Assembly: GCA_045658005.1 (NCBI GenBank)
Contig: JAZOUD010000064.1
Span: 34,621-98,620 of the forward strand
Direction of reading: 5' to 3'
Source of the DNA: UBA2862 sp045658005
GTDB lineage: Bacteria > Bacillota > Clostridia > Christensenellales > Aristaeellaceae
DNA: 64,000 bases
Part shown: piece after piece, positions 45,886 to 54,548 of the stretch
How the letters are laid out: every line of letters begins with the position of its first letter
Position numbering within the stretch: position 1 is the first letter of the stretch
Notes under the pieces: generated by a model
Seen by the model: only the letters and a program-made list of their open reading frames with translations
What the model was told of the DNA's origin: nothing
Databases searched by the model: none
Made by a program: the position numbers and the translations under genes

Positions 45886-46089
45886 ATGATCTCTTATAAG
45901 CCTTTTTACGAAACGCTGTTCAGGAAAAATATGACGGAGTATGCGCTGATCTTCAAGTTTGGCATGCCTGCCAACACCCTGCACCGCATGAAGCACGGCA
46001 AACCGATCACCACCACGACCCTGGATACCCTCTGCAGCATATTGGAGTGCGGGGTGGGCGATATTCTGAAGTATGTTCCCGAAGAATAG
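45886..46089 (+). CDS. Small Cro/CI-type HTH protein
   Basis: 67 residues from ATG 45886: YKPFYETLFRKNMTEYALIF, ..ANTLHRMKHGKPITTTTLDT and ILECGVGDILKYVPEE. This is the compact HTH_26-like layout used by small repressors. RBS is weak (G-rich run then CAGGA). Stop TAG. Target unknown; an upstream open part to 45841 is probably untranslated. Confidence 0.7.
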   Translation: MISYKPFYETLFRKNMTEYALIFKFGMPANTLHRMKHGKPITTTTLDTLCSILECGVGDILKYVPEE

Positions 46090-46185
46090 GGATGTTTCAG
46101 ATGCGGAGTGATGATTCAGGACTCAACTGCGAATTCTGATTTATCGAGCTAGCGCCCAGATAATAGGAATAGCTATTGCCGCGCT

Positions 46186-46401
46186 CCAAAAGCCTTCCCC
46201 AGCAGGCGAAGCCTGCGTTTCAGGGGAAGGTGGCCCGCGTAGCGGGTCGGATGAGGTCGGTTCCCCCGCGGTTACGCTGGTTTGCACGCATCCTTGCAGG
46301 AGAACGACCTCATCCGTCTTTCGACAAAAACGCAAGCGTTTTCGCCGAAATCCACCTTCCCCTGAACCGGCAGCTTCGCTGCCTGGGGAAGGCTTTGGGA
46401 T
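46186..46401. repeat. MITE-like inverted-repeat element
   Basis: About 215 bases with long terminal inverted repeats: AAAGCCTTCCCCAG on the left, CTGGGGAAGGCTTT on the right, plus inner CAGGGGAAGGTGG/CCACCTTCCCCTG and GATGAGGTCG/CGACCTCATC. Several small GC-rich hairpins (GCAGGC..GCCTGC, GGCAGC..GCTGCC, AAACGC..GCGTTT) sit between. No coding sequence. It can fold nearly end to end, so it may be transposed in trans or act as structured RNA. Confidence 0.7.
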
Positions 46402-46451
46402 GCCGCATCATCTCGCCAAATCAGAAGTTCCCTTTCCCCCCCATCAAGGGC

Positions 46452-46481
46452 TTGACAAGTGAAGCGGTTTCCCTGTAAAAT
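46452..46481 (+). promoter_or_regulatory. Promoter of the PfkB kinase gene
   Basis: TTGACA (46452-46457), 18 bases, TAAAAT (46476-46481), 53 bases before the ATG. Confidence 0.65.
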
Positions 46482-46534
46482 GATAAGGGAATGTTAAACT
46501 CCGCGATTCGGAGCATGATACTGGAGGACGCAAC

Positions 46535-47437
46535 ATGAAGATACTGAACTTTGGATCGCTGAACGTCGATTATGTGTATTCTGTAGAGTATTTCGTGCGG
46601 GCAGGCGAAACGCTGAAGGCCAATTCCCGGGAGGTGCTGCCCGGGGGCAAGGGGCTGAACCAGTCGGTAGCGCTGGCCCGGGCCGGGGCAGAGGTCTATC
46701 ACGCCGGCTGCATCGGCGCGGACGGTGAATTCCTGCGCGAGCTGCTGAACGCCAAGGGCGTGAACACCGACTACCTTCGCACCATCGACGGCATGCAAGG
46801 CCACACCATCATCCAGGTGGACAAAAAGGGCGAGAACTGCATACTGCTCTACGGCGGCACCAACCGAAGCATCGGAGACAGCCAGATCGACGAGACGCTG
46901 GCCCACTTCGGCCCCGGCGACTGGCTGGTGCTGCAGAACGAGATCAACAGCCTGCCCCGCATCGTGGACGCGGCCTTCGCCCGGGGCATGCGGATCGTGC
47001 TGAACCCCTCGCCCTACGAGGAGGGCCTGAAGGAAGTGGACTTCGGCAAGCTGTCCTGGCTGCTGGTGAACGAGGTGGAGGCCTGCCAGTGCTCCGGCAG
47101 CGACGAGCCCGAGCGGGCCTGGGACGTGCTGCACGCGCGCTACCCCGGCCTGTCGGTGCTGATTACCCTGGGCCGCGCGGGCAGCATCGCCCACGCCGTG
47201 GGACCCGAGGGCGTGGACACCGTCCGCCAGCAGGCCTTCCGGGCCGACGCGGTGGACACCACCGCGGCGGGCGACACCTTCACCGGCTTCTTCATCGGCG
47301 GCCTTTCCGAGGGGCGTCCCCTGGATGAATGCATGCGCCGGGCCAGCATGGCCTCCGCCATCAGCGTCACCCGCATGGGCGCGGCGGTGTCCATACCGAA
47401 GGTGGAAGAGGTGGAATCGCGGCTGGCGGAGCTGTGA
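46535..47437 (+). CDS. PfkB-family sugar kinase (ribokinase-like)
   Basis: 300 residues. N-terminal substrate signature PGGKGLNQSVALARAGAEV and C-terminal PfkB signature DTTAAGDTFTGFF with the catalytic Asp and anion hole. Closest in pattern to ribokinases, so ribose is a likely substrate, but no ribose transport genes are nearby. GGAGG lies about 8 bases before the ATG. Single gene with its own promoter and terminator. Confidence 0.88.
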   Translation: MKILNFGSLNVDYVYSVEYFVRAGETLKANSREVLPGGKGLNQSVALARAGAEVYHAGCIGADGEFLRELLNAKGVNTDYLRTIDGMQGHTIIQVDKKGENCILLYGGTNRSIGDSQIDETLAHFGPGDWLVLQNEINSLPRIVDAAFARGMRIVLNPSPYEEGLKEVDFGKLSWLLVNEVEACQCSGSDEPERAWDVLHARYPGLSVLITLGRAGSIAHAVGPEGVDTVRQQAFRADAVDTTAAGDTFTGFFIGGLSEGRPLDECMRRASMASAISVTRMGAAVSIPKVEEVESRLAEL

Positions 47438-47453
47438 GACCCATTGGATGACC

Positions 47454-47505
47454 CAATACAAAACAGGCTTGCAGGGCATTGGTCCCACAAGCCTGTTTTG
47501 TATTG
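47454..47505. terminator. Long bidirectional hairpin between convergent genes
   Basis: 18-bp perfect stem: CAATACAAAACAGGCTTG (47454-47471) and its complement (47488-47505), between the kinase and the convergent DUF2284 gene. Confidence 0.7.
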
Positions 47506-47513
47506 GGGCTTTT

Positions 47514-48053
47514 TCACTCCAGCAGAAAGCAGCTGGTATACGCGATGGACTGGGGCCCGTAGTAATATCCCAGCCCGTTGGCCTTGCAGGTGTCCATCAC
47601 CACCAGGCCGCAGGCCTCCATCGACGACACGCGCTTTTCCGGGAAGCGGCAGGGGGCGTCGGGATAGGTGCATTCCCTGCAGCGGGTGCAGGTGCCCGCG
47701 CCCAAAGCCAGCAGGCCCGGCCATTTCTCCAGCAGCTTCTCGTGCAGGACGCCAAAGTGTTCCTTGTGGGCGGCCTCGGCCTCCATCATGCCCTCAAAGT
47801 CCATGGAATCCTCCACCTCGCCCACGGTCTGCACCAGTATGCCCCGGCTGTACTGCGCGAAACGCTGCCGCAGCTCCTCCAATTCCCCGCAGGCGGGGGG
47901 ACAACTCCAGTTCTTGCCGTAGGCGCGACAGGTGTTGGCGCTGCACATGGCCCGCACCTCGTCCCTCAGCTCCAAAGTCGATACGTCCAGCGGCGCGCTG
48001 TGGGTGAACCCCGCCTCCGCGGCCATGGCCGCCAGCTCTTCCATATTCAGCAT
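47514..48053 (-). CDS. DUF2284 metal-binding protein
   Basis: 179 residues with eleven cysteines, including CRAYGKNWSCPPACG, CTRCRECTYPDAPC and the C-terminal SIAYTSCFLL. This is the DUF2284 pattern, a probable Fe-S protein. GGAGG lies 7 bases before the ATG. It starts 15 bases after the RACo-like gene and should be co-transcribed, suggesting a shared redox or corrinoid role. Confidence 0.85.
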   Translation of the reverse strand: MLNMEELAAMAAEAGFTHSAPLDVSTLELRDEVRAMCSANTCRAYGKNWSCPPACGELEELRQRFAQYSRGILVQTVGEVEDSMDFEGMMEAEAAHKEHFGVLHEKLLEKWPGLLALGAGTCTRCRECTYPDAPCRFPEKRVSSMEACGLVVMDTCKANGLGYYYGPQSIAYTSCFLLE

Positions 48054-48068
48054 GACAAGACCTCCCAG

Positions 48069-49781
48069 TCAATCCTCGTCCTCGTCCTCAAAGTTCAGCT
48101 GCTCCACAAACTCGTCCTGGAATTCCGGCAGCGTGGCCAGCTCCAGGAATTCGGTGGTCCGGGCCAGTGTCTCGGCCTCGGTCCAAGCGACAGCGTCCGT
48201 CAGGGCCAGCTTCGCTCCCGCCCCGGCGGCGTTGCCCACGGGCACGATTTTCTGTCTCAGCTCGGCGGGGATCAGCCCGATGGCGCAAGCGCTGTCCGGG
48301 TTGATGTAGTTGCCGAAGGCCCCGGCGATGTCCACCTCTTCGATGTCCTCGATCCCAACGCCCATACGCCAGGCCATCAGCCGCAGCCCCGCGGCCATGG
48401 CCGCCTTCGCCAGCTGTACCTCCCGCACGTCCTTCTGGGTCAGGTAGACGCCGGTATCCCCGATGTCGTAGCGGTCCCCCGCAGCCAGCCTGCCGGTACC
48501 GTCCATGTCGCCGGATTCCAGCAGCGCCGCCACCAAGTCCACCAGGCCGGAGCCGCAGATGCCCTTCGCCGGACCCTCGCCGATGACGTGCCAGCGCAGC
48601 GCGCCGCCCTCCAACCAGGCGTGGTCGATGGCCCCGTCCGCGCCGCGCATGCCGCAAGTGATCTTCGCGCCCTCGAAGGCCGGGCCTGCGGCGGTGGAGC
48701 AGGCGACGCGCCGCCGGCGGTTGCCCAGCACCAGCTCGCCGTTGGTGCCGATGTCGATCATCAGGGTCAGCTTCTCCCGGCGCAGCCAGTCGCCGCTGAG
48801 CAGGCAGGCCACGGTGTCCGCGCCCACGAAGCCGCCGATCACCGGCAGCATCATAAGCAGCGCCTCCGGGTTCGCCCCGATCCCCCACTCCGACGCCCGC
48901 AGCGCCAGCGGCTGGCTGAGGGTGGGATTGTAAGGGGCCTTTACCAGGGAATCCGGCGCGATGCCCAGGAACAGGTGGTGCATGGCGGTATTGCCCGCCA
49001 GTGAGACCGCGAATACCCGCTGCCGGGGCACGCCCGCCTTTTCGCACATATCGCCCAGCATGCCGTCGATGGCATTGCGGGCGCACAGCGACAGCGCCTC
49101 CACGCCGTTCTGCAGCGCGTAGTCGGCCCGGGAGATCACGTCGCCGCCGTACTGAGCCTGAGGGTTGCGTGTGCCGTCGGCCACGGCTACCCTCTTACCG
49201 TTGACGTCGATGAGATATCCGGCGATGGACGTGGTGCCCAGGTCGAAGGCGGCCATGTAAATCTGAGGCGCCTCGGCGCAGATCTCCAGCACCCGTCCCT
49301 CGGATACAACCGCCCACACGTCGCCCTTTTGCGCCGTCAGCAGGTTGCCCAGCGACGCGCACAGCCGGGGATTGGGCTCGGCCACATGGATGCCCGCATC
49401 CTTCAGCGCGCCCACCAGCCGCGTCCAGTCGGCGGAGCTCTCGCCCCTGGGGCAAGGCGGCACGGTCAGCCGGACGGCCCGGACAACGGGGTTCCAGCTG
49501 CCCGAAATACTCTCGGCGTCGGTCAGCACCCGCAGGTCGCCGCCCTTGCCTGCGGCGCGGACCTCCATCTCGCCTTTCACTGGGGTCTGGCACATCAGCA
49601 CCTCATGCCATTCGGCCTCCCCCGCGCTCCGAACTTCGCAGCGGCACTTTCCGCAGGTTCCCCGCCCCCCGCAGGGCGCGTCCGCCTCCAGCCCCGCCGC
49701 GATCCGCGCCTGAAGCAGCGTCGTCCCCGCCGGGACGCGAACCTCGCGGTTTTCGTCTGTGAATCGAACCGTATATTCCAT
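48069..49781 (-). CDS. RACo-like ferredoxin/ASKHA (DUF4445) activator
   Basis: 570 residues from ATG 49781 (AGGG about 8 bases upstream). N-terminal 2Fe-2S domain (APCGGRGTCGKCRCEV..C), then a linker and an ASKHA ATPase domain (AAFDLGTTSIAGYL, LMIDIGTNGELVL, KGICGSGLVDLV) and acidic tail. Proteins of this build reductively activate corrinoid proteins of methyl-transfer systems. No corrinoid protein or methyltransferase is encoded nearby, so the partner is elsewhere or differs. Paired with DUF2284. Confidence 0.85.
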   Translation of the reverse strand: MEYTVRFTDENREVRVPAGTTLLQARIAAGLEADAPCGGRGTCGKCRCEVRSAGEAEWHEVLMCQTPVKGEMEVRAAGKGGDLRVLTDAESISGSWNPVVRAVRLTVPPCPRGESSADWTRLVGALKDAGIHVAEPNPRLCASLGNLLTAQKGDVWAVVSEGRVLEICAEAPQIYMAAFDLGTTSIAGYLIDVNGKRVAVADGTRNPQAQYGGDVISRADYALQNGVEALSLCARNAIDGMLGDMCEKAGVPRQRVFAVSLAGNTAMHHLFLGIAPDSLVKAPYNPTLSQPLALRASEWGIGANPEALLMMLPVIGGFVGADTVACLLSGDWLRREKLTLMIDIGTNGELVLGNRRRRVACSTAAGPAFEGAKITCGMRGADGAIDHAWLEGGALRWHVIGEGPAKGICGSGLVDLVAALLESGDMDGTGRLAAGDRYDIGDTGVYLTQKDVREVQLAKAAMAAGLRLMAWRMGVGIEDIEEVDIAGAFGNYINPDSACAIGLIPAELRQKIVPVGNAAGAGAKLALTDAVAWTEAETLARTTEFLELATLPEFQDEFVEQLNFEDEDED

Positions 49782-49794
49782 GATGGTCACCCTC

Positions 49795-51366
49795 TCAACG
49801 CCTGTTGCCTTCCCACTTTTCAATCCTGCACACATATTCCCTGCTGTCCCTGTCGTAGCTGATCCCGACCAGAAGCAGCTCTCCCCCGAAGTCCTTCACG
49901 CCCTCGACATAGCCCTTCTCCTTAATCTGTCGGATCGCTGTATCGGCGCTCCTGTTCCATTTGAGCTCCACCAGCAACGCGGGCACGCCCTCACCCTGCT
50001 TCGGTAAATAAACGATATCCGCATAGCCTTCCCCTGAGGCCAACTCCTCCAGCTTCAAATAATGATCCTTATAGGCAAAGTACGCCACCTGAATCACCGC
50101 CCGAAGGGAATCCTCACGGTTTGCATTCAGAGGATTGGTGGTTTCCCGGTGAACCTTCCCGATCTGGGCCGCGACCTTCGCCTCATCTCTGTGAATCGTA
50201 TCCATGATCAGCTGGTCGCTCTCCTGGACCCGCTTCATGGTTGCCTCATTTTTCGTCTCCCTTAAGGTCCGCTCAAATTCCAGCCGAATCTCTTCATTGG
50301 GAATGCGAACCGTCCGCTTGTCCTGGTTATAGGCGAGGTAGCCCAGGTGAACGAACATCGTCAGCGCGGCGTCCCTCGTCTCATACGTCAGATCGTTGTT
50401 GTAGCCCATTGTATCGATCTCGATCTCCACGCCGCCCATGAGCTCGATGACCGCCTGGCGGAGGCCGTCCACGTCCCATTTGATATATTTCAGGAGATTG
50501 TCCGCCGCGGAGGACTGGGACCAGTAAGAGCCGAACCGCCCCTTGCGGGAGGCTCTCATAACTGAATTCGGATTATAGACAGGCCCGACGACTGGCATCT
50601 CATACCCGTCATACCAGCGCTTCATCTCCGAGAACGCAACCCCGTATTCCCCGCACAGCGCCTTAACCTCTGCCTCTGTGAAGCCCACGTACTCTTCAAA
50701 CATCTCGGCATCCAGCATCGTATACTCTTCAAAATCGGAGAGCGCTGATTGCGTCAGCATCTTTTTAATGGGCAGTATACCCGTCATATAGACAGCGGCA
50801 AACAGCTTTGCGGTCGTCGCGCTGCTCTTGAACAGCATCCTCAGAAACAACAGATAGGCTTCCACTGCCGTTTCGCCAAATTCACGAATCGGCGCGTCCC
50901 ATTCATCGATGATCATGATGAACCTTCTGCCGGTTTTACCAACGGCGCCTATGAGCGTCTCGTCAAAGGCGTTGCCCGGACGGATATCCGGATACGCGAG
51001 CAAAAGCTCCTCGGTAACGGCATTCACGAGGAAGCGAACGAACTCTCCCGGCTCTGCCTTCCCCATGATATTAGTCATATCGATGTAGATCACATCGTAT
51101 TTATTGATATGCTGTTCATAGCTGTCTGTTTTTGATATCTTCAGGTCCTTGAAAAGCGCATGGGAATCGACGGTTCTGTCGTAATATGCACAGAGCATCT
51201 GAGCCGCATAGGACTTTCCAAAGCGACGCGGACGGCTGATGCAGCTCAGATTGATCGCCGTATCGATGGTGCCGTTGACCACGTCGATCAGGCCGGTCTT
51301 ATCGACGTATTTTGATTTCAGGGCTCGGGCAAAGCCACTGTTTCCCGGATTCAGATAGGTTCCCAT
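49795..51366 (-). CDS. AAA-ATPase-like plus PD-(D/E)XK nuclease-like protein
   Basis: 523 residues. N-terminal AAA_ATPase-like domain begins YVDKTGLIDVVNGTI, with a modified P-loop region ISRPRRFGKSYAAQ and Walker B FIMIIDEWDAPI. The C-terminal PD-(D/E)XK_9 domain has GYADIVYLP and LLVELKWNRSADTAIRQI. This two-domain family is abundant and often multicopy in gut anaerobes; function unknown. It ends 13 bases before the RACo-like start. Confidence 0.88.
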   Translation of the reverse strand: MGTYLNPGNSGFARALKSKYVDKTGLIDVVNGTIDTAINLSCISRPRRFGKSYAAQMLCAYYDRTVDSHALFKDLKISKTDSYEQHINKYDVIYIDMTNIMGKAEPGEFVRFLVNAVTEELLLAYPDIRPGNAFDETLIGAVGKTGRRFIMIIDEWDAPIREFGETAVEAYLLFLRMLFKSSATTAKLFAAVYMTGILPIKKMLTQSALSDFEEYTMLDAEMFEEYVGFTEAEVKALCGEYGVAFSEMKRWYDGYEMPVVGPVYNPNSVMRASRKGRFGSYWSQSSAADNLLKYIKWDVDGLRQAVIELMGGVEIEIDTMGYNNDLTYETRDAALTMFVHLGYLAYNQDKRTVRIPNEEIRLEFERTLRETKNEATMKRVQESDQLIMDTIHRDEAKVAAQIGKVHRETTNPLNANREDSLRAVIQVAYFAYKDHYLKLEELASGEGYADIVYLPKQGEGVPALLVELKWNRSADTAIRQIKEKGYVEGVKDFGGELLLVGISYDRDSREYVCRIEKWEGNRR

Positions 51367-51444
51367 GCGCTCACCTCCAGCGCCTATAGCTTACCATAAA
51401 AGCGCAAGGGACGCAAGGGGAAACACGGCCGTAAAGGCGCAGAA

Positions 51445-51483
51445 AGCCTCCCCTCTGCCGGGGTAACCCGGTGGGGGGAGGCT
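51445..51483. terminator. Terminator-like hairpin
   Basis: AGCCTCCCC (51445-51453) with GGGGAGGCT (51475-51483), inner pairing CCGGGG/ACCCGG, downstream of the surface-protein gene. Confidence 0.6.
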
Positions 51484-51501
51484 ATGGAATGGTTCGAACG
51501 A

Positions 51502-53199
51502 TTATTCTGCCAGCGGCAAGCGCATGTCCTCCTGCGGCAGCTCTTCCGGCAGCTCAATGGGTTCACCCAGAATGAGTTCTCCGTCGAGCGCTTCATCCAA
51601 CGTGAAGGTCATCTCGGTCTCTTCCGTGGCAGCTTCGACATCCTGCCCTTCAGGTGCGTTGCTCGCTTTTCCTGCCTTAGTCTTGACGGCCTTGACTTTT
51701 GACCAGGCGGAGTAATAGTTCTTCTTCTTCACCGTGGTATAGGTCCGAATGCGCACATAGTACGTCTTGTTCGCCTTCAGCTTCTCGATGGTCGTGGCAA
51801 GGGTCTTGGTATTCTTGATCTTCACGCTCTTTGCACCGGAGAGATTCTTCTTCAGGCTGTACTGAATCTCATAGCCCGTGATGTTCTTCGGGTTCTTCCA
51901 CTTCAGCGTGATCTGCTGCTTGCCGCCCGTCAGCTTGCTAAACGCCGTGCCCTTCGGGTTGATCCTGAAGGTGACCTTTTTGCTGCCGGTGTAGTTGCCC
52001 TTGCCCTTGACTGTCGCCGTGGCAGTGCCGATGGCCTTGTTGTTCTTGTAGGTCACGGTGTAGTCCGTGCCCTTCTTCAGCTTCACCTTGCCGTACTTCA
52101 CCGTCACAGCGGGCTTGAGGGCCTTGCCGGTATATATTTGATCCTTTACAGTAAGCTCTACCTTTGACAGGCTGATGGGCTTGATCTTGAAGGTGGCTTT
52201 TTGTGACCCTGTACAGCGCCCTTTGCCCTTGACCGTTACTGTAGCCGTACCGGCTTTCTTGTTATTCTTATACGTTACAGTATAGTCTGTGTTCAGTTCA
52301 AGCTTCTCGTTTCCAAACTTTACCGTAACGACCGGCATAAGCGCCTGGCCTGTGTAAGTCTGATCTTTCACGGAAACAGTGCAATCGGCGATCTTGATTT
52401 TGAGCTTTGGAACGACTTTTTGCGCAATCAGCACCTTACCGCATACTGAGCAGTGTTTGCCTTCCGTCAGGCCTGTTTCAGTGAAAGTTGCCTCAACGGC
52501 TTCGTCAATGATCTCGGTATGTCCAAGCGCGGGCACAACCTCCTGCTCAACGAGGACTTCGCCGCACACGGAGCAGTGTTTGCCTTCCGTCAAGCCGGTC
52601 TCGGTACAGGTTGCCTCAACCGCCTCGTCAATGACCTCGGTATGTCCAAGCGCGGGCACAATCTCCTGCTCGACGAGGACTTCACCACAAACGGAGCAGT
52701 ACTTGCCTTCGGTCAAACCTTCTTCAAGGCATGTAGGTTCGACAGCCTCATCAATGATCCAGTTATGTTCGCATATCATATTTATATTTAAGGTTTTGGT
52801 TGTCGGCGCTTCATTCCACCGATAATAGGAATAAAACTTCTTCGTTACGACAATCCTGTATGAACCGGGTTTACAGCCTGATGTGTCCCAATACAGAGTC
52901 ATCTTCTTGGTATATCCAACATTAGTCCATGTCTTCGAACTTGCAAACACGACATTTCCACTATTATCGTATATCGAAATGTCATATCCTTCATTGTTAT
53001 ATTCCGCAAACCAATACATACGTATTGGATAACTCATACCTACTGTTGCTGTATCACGTATTATCAGATTCTCAAAATTAGCATCCGAATAGAAAAACAC
53101 TTCAGGATAATTTGCAGCGTGTGCACTAAAGCTCCCAATGCTTAAGCACAGCACCATTGTTATAAGGACTACATAAATCTTCACTAACTTCGCCTTCAT
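51502..53199 (-). CDS. Secreted repeat protein with zinc-knuckle-like, YTGKAL and Fn3 repeats
   Basis: 565 residues from ATG 53199. Signal peptide (MKAKLVKIYVVLITMVLCLS..SAHA) is followed by a beta domain. Three ~40-residue repeats, GLTEGK.CSVCGEVL..Q..VPALGHT, come next; the third has VEATFTETG where the others have Cys. Two repeats YTG.AL.P..TVK.G follow, then an Fn3-like domain (GKQQITLKWKNPKNITGYEI) and an acidic tail. No sorting motif or C-terminal helix is seen, so it is probably released or bound non-covalently. A decayed relative is at 45489-45765. Confidence 0.75.
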   Translation of the reverse strand: MKAKLVKIYVVLITMVLCLSIGSFSAHAANYPEVFFYSDANFENLIIRDTATVGMSYPIRMYWFAEYNNEGYDISIYDNSGNVVFASSKTWTNVGYTKKMTLYWDTSGCKPGSYRIVVTKKFYSYYRWNEAPTTKTLNINMICEHNWIIDEAVEPTCLEEGLTEGKYCSVCGEVLVEQEIVPALGHTEVIDEAVEATCTETGLTEGKHCSVCGEVLVEQEVVPALGHTEIIDEAVEATFTETGLTEGKHCSVCGKVLIAQKVVPKLKIKIADCTVSVKDQTYTGQALMPVVTVKFGNEKLELNTDYTVTYKNNKKAGTATVTVKGKGRCTGSQKATFKIKPISLSKVELTVKDQIYTGKALKPAVTVKYGKVKLKKGTDYTVTYKNNKAIGTATATVKGKGNYTGSKKVTFRINPKGTAFSKLTGGKQQITLKWKNPKNITGYEIQYSLKKNLSGAKSVKIKNTKTLATTIEKLKANKTYYVRIRTYTTVKKKNYYSAWSKVKAVKTKAGKASNAPEGQDVEAATEETEMTFTLDEALDGELILGEPIELPEELPQEDMRLPLAE

Positions 53200-53344
53200 T
53201 GCCACACCAACCCTTTCTCGCATATATTCTATACTTGCAATTTCATTATATCATGTAATTCTTAATAAGTCAATTATTTCAGGATAATTTTCCACATATA
53301 ATGCACTCTATTTCATTATGATTTTTTTATTGGAGGTCTGAAAT

Positions 53345-53641
53345 GTGATCTATTCCGACGTATGTAAGCATATCAGGGAATTGAGAATAAAACGCGGTTT
53401 GACACAGGTCGAGTTGGCTAGTATTCTTGGCGTATCAAAATCCGTCATCAGTTCCTATGAAAACGGTGTTCACCTTCCGCCCTACGATATACTCATTCGA
53501 CTGTCCAAGCTGTTTGGCGTATCCTGCGATTACTTGATAGGTGTGTCAGAAACCGATTATATTTCAACAGACGGATTAACTGAGGCTCAAATACAAGCGA
53601 TTAAAAACATAGTAGAAGAATTGAGAAATATCAACAGATGA
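53345..53641 (+). CDS. XRE-family regulator
   Basis: 98 residues, GTG start with GGAGG 8 bases upstream. HTH_3 domain: IRELRIKRGLTQVELASILG..SVISSYENG, then LSKLFGVSCDYLIGVSE. Divergent from the surface-protein gene, about 145 bases away, which it might control. More AT-rich than the surrounding host genes. Confidence 0.85.
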   Translation: MIYSDVCKHIRELRIKRGLTQVELASILGVSKSVISSYENGVHLPPYDILIRLSKLFGVSCDYLIGVSETDYISTDGLTEAQIQAIKNIVEELRNINR

Positions 53642-53705
53642 TATCTACTTTTAAATACGACAAATGAAAAAGGAACAGCTTTCGTGAATAAGCAAATTAT
53701 CAGAA

Positions 53706-53777
53706 GTCAGCAGGGACGGTTCTTATTGACTGCTTCATCAGGTACAAATGTAGTCATTTGGAATCGTCCCTGCTGAC
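53706..53777. repeat. REP-like inverted repeat
   Basis: GTCAGCAGGGACG (53706-53718) and its complement (53765-53777) around a 46-base AT-richer loop. It may be a non-autonomous REP-type element, distinct from the four near the RAYT, or a terminator for the convergent genes. Confidence 0.55.
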
Positions 53778-53780
53778 CGG

Positions 53781-54008
53781 TCACGCCACCCTGGAATAGT
53801 CCGTCACAGTCAGCTCCTGCATCCTGCTCTTGGCCTCACTGGTAATCTTCTCCAGCTTTTCCATGACGCTGTCCGAATAATACTTTGCTCCGCACTGTTC
53901 GCATTCTTCACAAGGAACGTTTTTTACGATCAAAATGCATCCTTTGTAGTTTGCCAGAAAGGTATCCAGGCTTGGCTTGACAGTCTTGCATTTACAGAAC
54001 ATGCACAT
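53781..54008 (-). CDS. YgiT-type zinc-finger antitoxin-like protein
   Basis: 75 residues. CXXC pairs MCMFCKCK and CEECEQCGAKYYS form a zinc knuckle (MqsA/YgiT N-terminal type) without the usual C-terminal HTH. It directly follows a DUF4258 gene, a common toxin-antitoxin arrangement. Confidence 0.75.
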   Translation of the reverse strand: MCMFCKCKTVKPSLDTFLANYKGCILIVKNVPCEECEQCGAKYYSDSVMEKLEKITSEAKSRMQELTVTDYSRVA

Positions 54009-54011
54009 GTA

Positions 54012-54323
54012 TTATTTCCTCCTCGTCTTTAGGTCGGCTTCAAATTTCAGAATATTTGGAATATACACAGTCACTATATACAGTTTTTCTCTGTCGCTTC
54101 CGACAACTGTATGTATCGTTCGACCGTCTACGGCATATCCGAAAACGAGGCTGCACGGGTATGGAAAGGCATCCGGATAATCTTCGATGATTTCTCCTTC
54201 AGCAATACAATGGAACACGTCCGCCCTGCTTATATCGCGTTCAACCATCTGTTTGGCGCAATGGTTTGTCCATTGTATCTTGCATTCTGCTGCCAATATT
54301 CTGATTTCGTCAATCTGCATCAT
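54012..54323 (-). CDS. DUF4258 toxin-like protein
   Basis: 103 residues. DUF4258 pattern: WTNHCAKQMVERDISRADVF, then IIEDYPDAFPYPCSLVFGYA and a late strand LYIVTVYIPN. RelE-fold relatives act as toxins with a YgiT-type partner encoded just downstream. AAGGAAGG precedes two adjacent ATGs; 54320 gives better spacing than 54323. Confidence 0.75.
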   Translation of the reverse strand: MMQIDEIRILAAECKIQWTNHCAKQMVERDISRADVFHCIAEGEIIEDYPDAFPYPCSLVFGYAVDGRTIHTVVGSDREKLYIVTVYIPNILKFEADLKTRRK

Positions 54324-54548
54324 GCAACCTTCCTTGTTGCGCTTGATCTCTAATCTCCATTATATGCAGATACGTCAGAAATAGCAAGGGGAAATCTTGC
54401 GGGAAAAGCGACCCCGGCAGTATCAATAGTATCATATCTTTATTTCCCCATTCCCCCTTGAATTTCCGCCTAAAACGATGTATTATTATAATAAGAAAAT
54501 ATGGCCCCTTTGCGGCACATCCGCGGGGCATGAAAGGAAGTATTCAAC

